A stretch of 55,194 nt of DNA from a virus. The stretch covers positions 1 to 55,194 of the IMG/VR virus record IMGVR_UViG_3300025880_000020. One strand, written 5' to 3'. A program made the translations under genes and the position numbers. The notes beneath the pieces are model-generated. The model worked only from the letters and a program-made list of their open reading frames with translations, was not told the origin of the DNA and ran no database searches. This document shows, piece by piece, positions 25,931 through 33,164 of this stretch. Position 1 is the stretch's first letter. Each line of letters begins with the position of its first letter.

Positions 25931-26926
25931 ATGATTAAGAAGATTTTATTAATTTTTGGGTTTTTAAGTTTGTTTGCAATAGGTTTTTCTCAAGACGTTT
26001 CATTTTCACAAATAAACGGTAGTGTTTTGTACTTGAATCCCGCATTCGCTGGGTCAAGAAATTGTCCTGAGTTAAGTATGACATATAGAAATCATTGGCC
26101 ATCATTAGGTAGTCAATACGTAACTAGCGTTGTAACTTACGAACAATATATTAGAGATTTGAAAAGTGGTTTCGGTATATTAATGATGAATGATAGGTCC
26201 GCCAATGGAATATACTCATTAAATTCATTTAACACCTATTATAGTAATCAACAAAAACTAACTAATAATTTAAATATTAAATTTGGTTTGGAATTTAGTT
26301 ATAAGCAAAATTTCATAGATAGTAAAAAACTGTTCTTTGAAGATTCTTTTAACGGTGTCGCGTTTACTAATTACACAAATGAATCTTTTTTAAATAACTT
26401 TAAAGTTAATTATTTTGATGTAGGTACAGGAATACTTTTATTTAATGATAAATGGTTTGCAGGATTTAGTGTGTCACATATAAACCAACCGAACCAAACG
26501 TTAATATATGGAGAAAGTTACTTACCAGTAAAGGTTGGTGTTCATGGTGGTGGACATATACACTTAGACCAATCAACAGATAGAAGAAAGAACGTTATAT
26601 ACATACCTTCTTTCTCATACTTAAGTCAGGGTGAATCGTCACAACTTACAGTCAATAATAATGTAAAGTCAGGTAAGTTTTTGGTTGGTGCAGGATTTAG
26701 ATTTGTTGAAGGGTATTCTTATAGAGACGCAGTAATCTTCAACTTTGGTGTTGATACAGGTGACTTAGTATTTCATTATGGTTACGATTTAACTACCTCA
26801 CAGTTAGGACCTGGTAGTGGAGGTGCTCATGAAATTACAACAATAATAAGAGTTAGTGAAAGACAAAGAAGAAACAACTTTACTGTTCCACAATGTACCT
26901 ATGTCCCGTCATGCGCTTTTGATTGA
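25931..26926 (+). CDS. PorP/SprF-family type IX secretion membrane protein
   Basis: 331 residues; ATG 25931 chosen because it begins a clean signal peptide (MIKKILLIFGFLSLFAIGFS, cut before QDVSF). The mature start QDVSFSQINGSVLYLNPAFAGS, then MTYRNHWPSLG, is the hallmark of the PorP/SprF family, followed by alternating amphipathic strands of an outer-membrane barrel (WFAGFSVSHINQPNQT, FLVGAGFRF, VDTGDLVFHYGYDL). In Bacteroidota these proteins work with the T9SS and are often paired with type B cargo. The window also has a type B cargo gene at 33165. Full length, no frameshift. Confidence 0.9.
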   Translation: MIKKILLIFGFLSLFAIGFSQDVSFSQINGSVLYLNPAFAGSRNCPELSMTYRNHWPSLGSQYVTSVVTYEQYIRDLKSGFGILMMNDRSANGIYSLNSFNTYYSNQQKLTNNLNIKFGLEFSYKQNFIDSKKLFFEDSFNGVAFTNYTNESFLNNFKVNYFDVGTGILLFNDKWFAGFSVSHINQPNQTLIYGESYLPVKVGVHGGGHIHLDQSTDRRKNVIYIPSFSYLSQGESSQLTVNNNVKSGKFLVGAGFRFVEGYSYRDAVIFNFGVDTGDLVFHYGYDLTTSQLGPGSGGAHEITTIIRVSERQRRNNFTVPQCTYVPSCAFD

Positions 26927-27100
26927 TGATTCTGATAGGAACTCACTAATTAAATTATGTAACTCTACAGAACTTAAAGATTTCACATAATAAACACATC
27001 GGAGTCTGTACAATTTACAAAGAGTATGACCTAACACTAATTTAAAAGGTGAGAATAGTTTGATAAGTAGATTGACAAAAAAATATTTAATTTCATTCAT
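26909..27100 (-). CDS. Small membrane-associated protein, 63 aa
   Basis: Starts MNEIKYFFVNLLIKLFSPF, with a hydrophobic/basic N-terminal helix (FFVNLLIKLFSPFKLVLGH) and a soluble tail. A TATATTTG box 4 bases before the ATG supports it. The 3' end overlaps the PorP/SprF-like gene by 18 bases on the opposite strand. No family recognised. Confidence 0.45.
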   Translation of the reverse strand: MNEIKYFFVNLLIKLFSPFKLVLGHTLCKLYRLRCVYYVKSLSSVELHNLISEFLSESSIKSA

Positions 27101-27104
27101 GTTA

Positions 27105-27112
27105 CAAATATA
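27105..27112 (-). promoter_or_regulatory. TATATTTG promoter -7 box, leaderless context
   Basis: TAnnTTTG match 4 bases from ATG 27100. Confidence 0.45.
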
Positions 27113-27146
27113 AATAGTTTTATTTAAAAAAACTATTTTTTAAAGA

Positions 27147-27154
27147 TATTTATT
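27147..27154 (+). promoter_or_regulatory. TATTTATT late-type box
   Basis: Variant motif 5 bases before ATG 27160. Confidence 0.35.
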
Positions 27155-27159
27155 TTTAC

Positions 27160-27852
27160 ATGGTTACACTTTTAGAAAATATTAATCGTATTAAAAACTT
27201 AATGAACATCACTGAGGGTGAATCTTTATTCCCATCGGAAGACAAAAAACATTTGGAAACCTTTGTTGATTTTGTTGTAAAAGAATTAGGTATAAAAAAC
27301 GAGGTCAATATTGACTATACGGAAGATAAGTCTAAAGTAGATACAACCGCAGTTTACAGATATGAAGATGGTGAAAATGAAGACATAGAAAATGCAGAAG
27401 TTACCGTATATACCAAAGAAAGGGCATTACAAGATATTATGAGGTCAGTGGCACATGAGTTAGTTCATCATCATCAAAATGAAGAAGGAGAATTAAAAGG
27501 TAAAATACAAAATGTTGGTGGACCTATTGAGGATGAAGCAAACTCAGTTGCGGGTGAATTACTTAAAAAGTATGGATTACAGTATCCTGAAATATATGGT
27601 GAAGAAGAATTTTCAGCAGATGAAGAATTTACAGAACAAGATGAAGGTGGGGGAGCAACCGATGGAGGAGGTGAATCATCGACAAATGCGAGTGTAAGCA
27701 CATGGGAAACCGGATTAACTCGTGGACCATCCAACCAGTTAACGATAACTGTATGGTCAAATAATATTAATAGAGGTAAGGGAAATATGATTGACCAAAA
27801 CAGTAAATGGGAATCAGGAATAAATAGAGGTAAATCTAATACCTTAACTTAA
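27160..27852 (+). CDS. Putative head-packaged zinc metalloprotease, 230 aa
   Basis: The leader MVTLLENINRIKNLMNITEG matches the capsid-targeting-like set (LLE and ITE motifs). The body has VAHELVHHHQNEEG (HExxH, residues about 90-100) and a downstream EDEANSVAGELL that can supply a third Glu ligand, as in gluzincins. The C-terminus has three imperfect copies of W-x-x-G/N-I/L-N/T-R-G-x-x-N (WETGLTRGPSN, WSNNINRGKGN, WESGINRGKSN), possibly a binding element. Inferred to be a protease packaged and injected with DNA; no direct proof. Confidence 0.65.
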   Translation: MVTLLENINRIKNLMNITEGESLFPSEDKKHLETFVDFVVKELGIKNEVNIDYTEDKSKVDTTAVYRYEDGENEDIENAEVTVYTKERALQDIMRSVAHELVHHHQNEEGELKGKIQNVGGPIEDEANSVAGELLKKYGLQYPEIYGEEEFSADEEFTEQDEGGGATDGGGESSTNASVSTWETGLTRGPSNQLTITVWSNNINRGKGNMIDQNSKWESGINRGKSNTLT

Positions 27853-27867
27853 TATTGATTAAAGGTA

Positions 27868-27875
27868 TATTTATA
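27868..27875 (+). promoter_or_regulatory. TATTTATA late-type box
   Basis: Exact motif 4 bases before ATG 27880; a TATAAATA overlaps it at 27872-27879. Confidence 0.4.
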
Positions 27876-27879
27876 AATA

Positions 27880-29274
27880 ATGAGTAATAACATATCTATA
27901 CAAATTAATGAAATTAATAGACTTATGAATTATGATAGGTCAAAGACGATAATTGAACAAGAAGTCGAAGTTGGAAAGCCAATGGTGATACAAAATGATT
28001 CTATTATAAAATTACCTAAAAATTGGTATAATTACAGTGGGGAACAATTCGATTACCCTAATTACTGTAAATATCCTGATATTGCACTGCCAGGAACTCC
28101 TGAAAAACCGGTACTAAGGGATTATTGTATTTACAGAGGACCTGGAAACACCAAGACATATTTTAGAAAAGACACAAAACTTGACACAATTAACGGAACA
28201 GATGAAGTAATAGATATGTACCGTAAAATAGAAAATAAAGGATTACTTAAAAATTTAGATGATTCACAAAAAAATGAGGTTTTTTCCGATATGAAAAAAA
28301 TATTTACACAAGGAAGTGTTAAAAGTTTTATTGTAGGAGACGACACATACTTCAGTTCAATCGCAAAAACATTTGGACCTCAAGGTCCATGGACACACAA
28401 AGGATGGTTTTCAAACGGTAGAGGGTATACACCTCCGAAATTTGAGTATGTAACTGATGGTTGGAGTGAATATTATGTAGGTTTGAAGGATGAAATAAGT
28501 AAAATTGACGACCTTATTGACGAATTATCTTCATTTTTATGTGGTGACGATAGCCCTGCTGCCGGTTTGTTTGAAATTCCATGGATAGAATATAAATCTG
28601 AAGAATTATTATGTGATGTATTAGCCGGTCTATTAATGACGATAGGTGGTCCTTTTGGTGTTGTTGGTGGACTAGGTATTGAAATCCTACATGCCAATGA
28701 TTTAAAAAATAAAGGAGATGACGCAGGTGCTATAATTTCCTTACTAATAGGTATGTTACCCATTTTTGGAGATGTAGGTGCTAAAGTAATCCAAAAATTA
28801 TTAAGTAAGGGGGGTGGTAAACTACTTGTAACAAACGTTGTTAAATTCATTAATTTATTAATAAAGTTTAATACTGGTCAAGTAAAAGCTTCACAAGTAG
28901 TAAAATCACTATTAAATCTATCTAAAGAAGAAAGACAAGTTTTACACTGGTTATGGTCAACTAGTCGGGAGTTATCTGGTAAGGCAAAACGACTAAGTTC
29001 TGAATTTGATAAATTGAAACCTATGGTTGATGATTTACCGGATGGTATTAATTTAGACAAAAAGTCGATAGAGAAAATATCAGAAATTTTAGAAAACGAT
29101 AAAATTTTTATTGAATTAGGAAACTTTGCCGCCCAATTTGCCTCAATGATGACTATGATTATTGGTGGTCATACCATATCAGAATTAGGGTTTACTGATG
29201 ATAATACCTTTGAAAGTCAAGAAGAAATTCTTGAGTATTACAAAAATAATCCACAAGCAATATTAGATTTATGA
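27880..29274 (+). CDS. Putative internal virion protein with membrane-active segment, 464 aa
   Basis: The leader MSNNISIQINEINRLMNYDR then SKTIIEQE matches the shared set. The N-terminal half is soluble. The centre has a long hydrophobic, Gly-rich region (DVLAGLLMTIGGPFGVVGGL, then AIISLLIGMLPIFGDVGAKV), resembling pore-forming or membrane-insertion helices, followed by a charged helical C-terminal part. The stop overlaps the next ATG by 4 bases. It could breach the host inner membrane or form an injection conduit; inference only. Confidence 0.6.
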   Translation: MSNNISIQINEINRLMNYDRSKTIIEQEVEVGKPMVIQNDSIIKLPKNWYNYSGEQFDYPNYCKYPDIALPGTPEKPVLRDYCIYRGPGNTKTYFRKDTKLDTINGTDEVIDMYRKIENKGLLKNLDDSQKNEVFSDMKKIFTQGSVKSFIVGDDTYFSSIAKTFGPQGPWTHKGWFSNGRGYTPPKFEYVTDGWSEYYVGLKDEISKIDDLIDELSSFLCGDDSPAAGLFEIPWIEYKSEELLCDVLAGLLMTIGGPFGVVGGLGIEILHANDLKNKGDDAGAIISLLIGMLPIFGDVGAKVIQKLLSKGGGKLLVTNVVKFINLLIKFNTGQVKASQVVKSLLNLSKEERQVLHWLWSTSRELSGKAKRLSSEFDKLKPMVDDLPDGINLDKKSIEKISEILENDKIFIELGNFAAQFASMMTMIIGGHTISELGFTDDNTFESQEEILEYYKNNPQAILDL

Positions 29275-31082
29275 AAAAGAAAATAACTATAACAGAGTCA
29301 GAAAGAAAAGAGATTAGAAAATTATACCTATCTCATGATGTTTTGTTAGAACAGGAACTATTAACTGAAAAACGTGGTAGTAGTATTGGTAAAAAATTAG
29401 CAAGATTTTTATCCTCTCGTGGTGCTGAGGGATTATCTAACAGTGCCTTAAATTTAATTAAACGAGGACGAAACTATTACATTATAGATTATAGTATAAA
29501 TGGAGTCGGTGGTATGAGAAGGACACCTACTGACGGAGATAGTTTCGCAGATTACATCAATGAATTAATTAAAGATATTGAAGATGGTAGACCATCGTTA
29601 AGTGACGGTCAAGTTAACAATCTTTTCACAAAACTTTTTCTTGCTAACGATGCGGATTTCGCGGTTACACTTATTAGCAATCAAATTGATAACTTAGACC
29701 CTACTAATTCATTATATAACGATATATTAGATAAAATAGTTGATTTAGTTGGTAACGCGGCGGGAAATGACGTGTTTAAAACACAGTTTCCAACGGAACA
29801 TACGTATTTTGTTAAACTCGCTACTTTATTTGACAGTGACGAGTTTATAAATGCAGGACCGGTAGAACAGGTAAAAAGATTAAAAGAAATTAATACAAAA
29901 CCAAGTATATTATCAGCTTCTAGAGCGGAAGCTTTAAGAGACGTTCAAATAAGTTACACTAGAGAACTTATAGAATTAATAAGAGGTTTTGGTAAAAGTT
30001 CAAAACAAATACAGTCAGAGATTATAGATTTAACCTACGCTTACGCATCTAATGATTTTAGAGATGGTAAGGCTTATGCTAGAGCAATACTTTTAAAATT
30101 AAATGAACTAGAGACAAGAGGTAATGATTTGGGTAGTTCATACTTAAAAATCGTAAAAAATTCCATTGAAGAAAAAAATAAAGACGGTAGCTTTGACGAT
30201 TTACTTAAGTATATAGATACTCTTGACGATGGTGATGCATTTAGAGTTCTTAGGGACACAGCACCTCAGACTGTAGTGAAGGCTCTAAAAAGGGCTATAA
30301 ATGACATACGAGAGGTTTTCCCACTTGTATGGAAATCAGATACTAAGACAAAAATTCGTTTTAAATTCGATGAAAAGTTTTGGAAAAAACTGGGTACGTT
30401 TATACTTACTAGTCAATTTATAACAATAAAGGATATTTATAATACTGCAATAAAATCATCAGGACAAAGCGGTGGAGCAACTGCTTTGAAAACTGCACTA
30501 AACTTGGCGACTAGAAACGTTGCAGGTCAAGTATTATTCCCTATTATAAACGCGTCGTTTTGGGGGTTTATTGCACCGATTATGGATGGCATAAGAGATA
30601 AAATAAACAACAGTGATAGTGGTTTTTGGGACTATATGAAAGACTGGTTAGGTGATGGTGGTGAAATAGGTAAGAGTTGGACTGATTTTGATAGAGATTT
30701 AACTGAGGATTGGTTTGAAAACTTATCACGTTCTTATTCTAATACGTTTAAAAAAATGATTGAAAAAGAGGGTGCATTCGGTTTAGAATGGAAAGATTTA
30801 GTACCGTTTGTTGGTTTTAGGAATATAACAACTCTTATGGAATTTTTATATAATTTAAACTGGACTTCTACAGAACCAACTAATATGACAAATCCAGCTG
30901 AAGTGGAGGGATATAGAGATAATATAAATTCATTCAAAAATTGGTTAAAAGACAATGATATTGAGAAAAAAACAACATCAATACCTAAGAGACTTGATGA
31001 CGGTGCTTACGAAGTTACACTAAAGGGTGACAACACACCAACATATTATATTTATGATAATAACACATTTAAACAAGACTAA
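29271..31082 (+). CDS. Putative internal virion protein, 603 aa
   Basis: The leader MKKKITITESERKEIRKLYL, followed by VLLEQELLTE, matches the shared set ([LI]xE repeated). The body is mostly helical and charged, with one weakly hydrophobic stretch (VAGQVLFPIINASFWGFIAP). No known domain is recognised. Part of a five-gene run (27160-33050) with overlapping or near-abutting ends that all carry the leader, so they are probably co-expressed late and co-packaged. Confidence 0.6.
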   Translation: MKKKITITESERKEIRKLYLSHDVLLEQELLTEKRGSSIGKKLARFLSSRGAEGLSNSALNLIKRGRNYYIIDYSINGVGGMRRTPTDGDSFADYINELIKDIEDGRPSLSDGQVNNLFTKLFLANDADFAVTLISNQIDNLDPTNSLYNDILDKIVDLVGNAAGNDVFKTQFPTEHTYFVKLATLFDSDEFINAGPVEQVKRLKEINTKPSILSASRAEALRDVQISYTRELIELIRGFGKSSKQIQSEIIDLTYAYASNDFRDGKAYARAILLKLNELETRGNDLGSSYLKIVKNSIEEKNKDGSFDDLLKYIDTLDDGDAFRVLRDTAPQTVVKALKRAINDIREVFPLVWKSDTKTKIRFKFDEKFWKKLGTFILTSQFITIKDIYNTAIKSSGQSGGATALKTALNLATRNVAGQVLFPIINASFWGFIAPIMDGIRDKINNSDSGFWDYMKDWLGDGGEIGKSWTDFDRDLTEDWFENLSRSYSNTFKKMIEKEGAFGLEWKDLVPFVGFRNITTLMEFLYNLNWTSTEPTNMTNPAEVEGYRDNINSFKNWLKDNDIEKKTTSIPKRLDDGAYEVTLKGDNTPTYYIYDNNTFKQD

Positions 31083-31083
31083 A

Positions 31084-32418
31084 GTGAAGAATTTAATTAC
31101 AGAAAGTGTAGGTTGGGCAAACGAAACATCAGGAAGTGGTGCCCCAAGTGGTTCAGGATGGCAAGGACCAATGAAGAAGTCAGAAGTAGAAACTGAAATA
31201 GGAGGAACATCTAATGAATCTGATTATGATTTATATCACGACTCAGCGGTGGGACGTGAAGGTTTTTACTACAGACCATCACCTAACCCAGGAGGAACAC
31301 CGCCATCACCTAACCCAGGAGGAACACCGCCATCACCACCCGCAAGACAAAAAAGTGGTAGAGAGTTAAAAAAAGAGAAATTAAATTTAGGTAAAAGCGG
31401 TGTAAGCTCAACTGTAAATCAACAATTTAGAGATGTGGTCGATTACTTGAAAGGTATACCTTGTGGAAGAGTTTGGCCTTTAATATTCGTTCAAAGAGAA
31501 CCAAACAGTCAATACGAAGATGAGAGAATTGTCTTTTTTGCTGATTCACAAACAGGTAGAAAAAATATACCGTTACCGATAGAAGAAAGAGGTGGAAAAT
31601 GGGGTTTTATAGACCCGCCGAGTAGTGGTTCATGGCAAGAATTTTCAGATTCTAATTGGTGTACAAATAAAGTTAATGAAGGGTTAAAAGACGTATTAAA
31701 AGAAAATGAAATGGAAAATTCAATACCAGAAAAAATAGATGAAAAGTTAAAAGAATTTAATTTTTATACTGCAAATGACAAAGGAAAACAAAAAGTAGTT
31801 TTTACAGATAAAGACCGTGAAGAAATAAATAAAGAATTTATGGATTTAATGAAAAAATATCCTGAAGATATTGCATTTATTAGGTCAGTAGTAGTCGCTA
31901 AAGGTGAAGATAAAAAAACGGGAGAACCTGTCGTTAGATTGGGTTCTTACTATAATAATGCAAATATTGAACTTCCTTTTAATTCTCAGATGAATGGATT
32001 AGGTAAATTATTGGACGGTGGTATAATATATTTTACCATTACTAATAATGAGGGTCCTGATTATAGAGATTTTAAGATAGTCGGTGGTGATAAGATACCT
32101 GAAGTTGAATTTGGAGGGGGAGAAAAAGAGGAAATACAAAGAGATAGTTATATCAACACACATAATCAATCGATGAAAAAAGAACAACCTTTTGAAGAGG
32201 TTATGAAGGGTAAAGAAAAGAAAGGTTTACAGTCATTACTAAATGGGGAAGGTCTTACAAACGAATTTACGAAGTCTCAGAAGGAATTTTTAGAAAACTT
32301 AAAAAAAAAAGGTTTTAAACTTAAAAAACCTGAAAACTCAGATATTTATGAAAGAGTGAGAGTTAATAGTAAGGAATTCACAGAATCAATAAATGCGTGG
32401 AAACCCAAAGAAAAATGA
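31084..32418 (+). CDS. Putative internal virion protein with Pro-rich repeat, 444 aa
   Basis: I start it at GTG 31084, one base after the upstream stop (TAAAGTG), giving (M)KNLITESVGWANETSGS with the shared ITE motif; the frame's first ATG would overlap the upstream gene by 56 bases. A Gly/Ser-rich stretch and two exact 27-bp repeats (SPNPGGTPP) form a flexible linker. The rest is charged and mixed alpha/beta, with no recognised domain. The stop overlaps the next ATG by 4 bases. Confidence 0.6.
   Translation: MKNLITESVGWANETSGSGAPSGSGWQGPMKKSEVETEIGGTSNESDYDLYHDSAVGREGFYYRPSPNPGGTPPSPNPGGTPPSPPARQKSGRELKKEKLNLGKSGVSSTVNQQFRDVVDYLKGIPCGRVWPLIFVQREPNSQYEDERIVFFADSQTGRKNIPLPIEERGGKWGFIDPPSSGSWQEFSDSNWCTNKVNEGLKDVLKENEMENSIPEKIDEKLKEFNFYTANDKGKQKVVFTDKDREEINKEFMDLMKKYPEDIAFIRSVVVAKGEDKKTGEPVVRLGSYYNNANIELPFNSQMNGLGKLLDGGIIYFTITNNEGPDYRDFKIVGGDKIPEVEFGGGEKEEIQRDSYINTHNQSMKKEQPFEEVMKGKEKKGLQSLLNGEGLTNEFTKSQKEFLENLKKKGFKLKKPENSDIYERVRVNSKEFTESINAWKPKEK
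31276..31329 (+). repeat. Two exact 27-bp tandem repeats (SPNPGGTPP linker)
   Basis: Unit begins CCATCACCTAACCCAGGAGG; two exact copies plus the start of a third, in frame. Confidence 0.85.
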
Positions 32419-33050
32419 GTCTAAAACACATAGTTAAAAAGAATCTAATAGAATTAGAAACTAAAAAACTTAATAGTCTTACTGAATCTAAAATTGTTAA
32501 AGGAAGATTAGGTATTATATCTGAGTCTGTTAACTTTAATTCTAAAATTCATACCACCAAATTCTTTAATAAATTATTTTTAGAGGTTAATCATTTGATA
32601 AAAATGGGTATTAGTGAATCCGTAGTTAATGAAGATTTAATTATGACACTTAAAGGTATTATGGGTGATGATGGTTCTAAAGTTATAGACACGTTAAAAG
32701 ATAAGTTATTATTTTTTTTAGAGGGTAAACTTAATATTGATGGTTTTGAAAAGGATGTATTGTCTCAGACAATATCAGAAATTGAAGAAGAGGAATTTTC
32801 TAAAATATTTACGGATAAGAAGTTCTTACCGAGAAGTATCGCCGATGTATTCACAAGAGAATTTGAAGAAAAATACTTAGAAGGACTTACAGATACGACA
32901 AAAGAAATTGTGATGAAGCAAATTGATAACGATAGATTTAAAAGAGATATTGAAGATAAGTTTACAACGGCGTTGGAATCTTTATTGGATTCCATTGAGT
33001 CAAATATGGACTCGAAATTGAGAGGCATTAGAGATAAGGTCTTCTCATAA
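32415..33050 (+). CDS. Putative internal virion protein, 211 aa
   Basis: Starts at ATG 32415 (ATGA overlap with the upstream stop). The N-terminus MSLKHIVKKNLIELETKKLN, followed by SLTES, belongs to the shared leader set. The body is helical and charged (ERLTDTTKEIV-like and FTTALESLLDSIESNMDSKL segments) without recognised domains. Last gene of the five-gene run, followed by two terminators. Confidence 0.6.
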   Translation: MSLKHIVKKNLIELETKKLNSLTESKIVKGRLGIISESVNFNSKIHTTKFFNKLFLEVNHLIKMGISESVVNEDLIMTLKGIMGDDGSKVIDTLKDKLLFFLEGKLNIDGFEKDVLSQTISEIEEEEFSKIFTDKKFLPRSIADVFTREFEEKYLEGLTDTTKEIVMKQIDNDRFKRDIEDKFTTALESLLDSIESNMDSKLRGIRDKVFS

Positions 33051-33084
33051 ACTTTTAAAAAAAGGGGGTAAAATTAAATCTATG

Positions 33085-33114
33085 AAAAGGACTGGCGGTG
33101 TCAGTCCTTTTTTC
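33085..33114 (+). terminator. Rho-independent terminator after the internal-protein run
   Basis: AAAAGGACTG/CAGTCCTTTTTT hairpin followed by a T-run on the plus strand, 35 bases after the last stop. Confidence 0.85.
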
Positions 33115-33122
33115 TTATATAA

Positions 33123-33150
33123 AAAAAAGTGACCCGAAGGTCACTTTTTT
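33123..33150. terminator. Bidirectional terminator
   Basis: Perfect AAAAAAGTGACC-CGAA-GGTCACTTTTTT hairpin with T-runs both ways; ends the minus-strand adhesin transcript and backs up the plus-strand one. Confidence 0.88.
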
Positions 33151-33164
33151 ATTTAATCGATTGT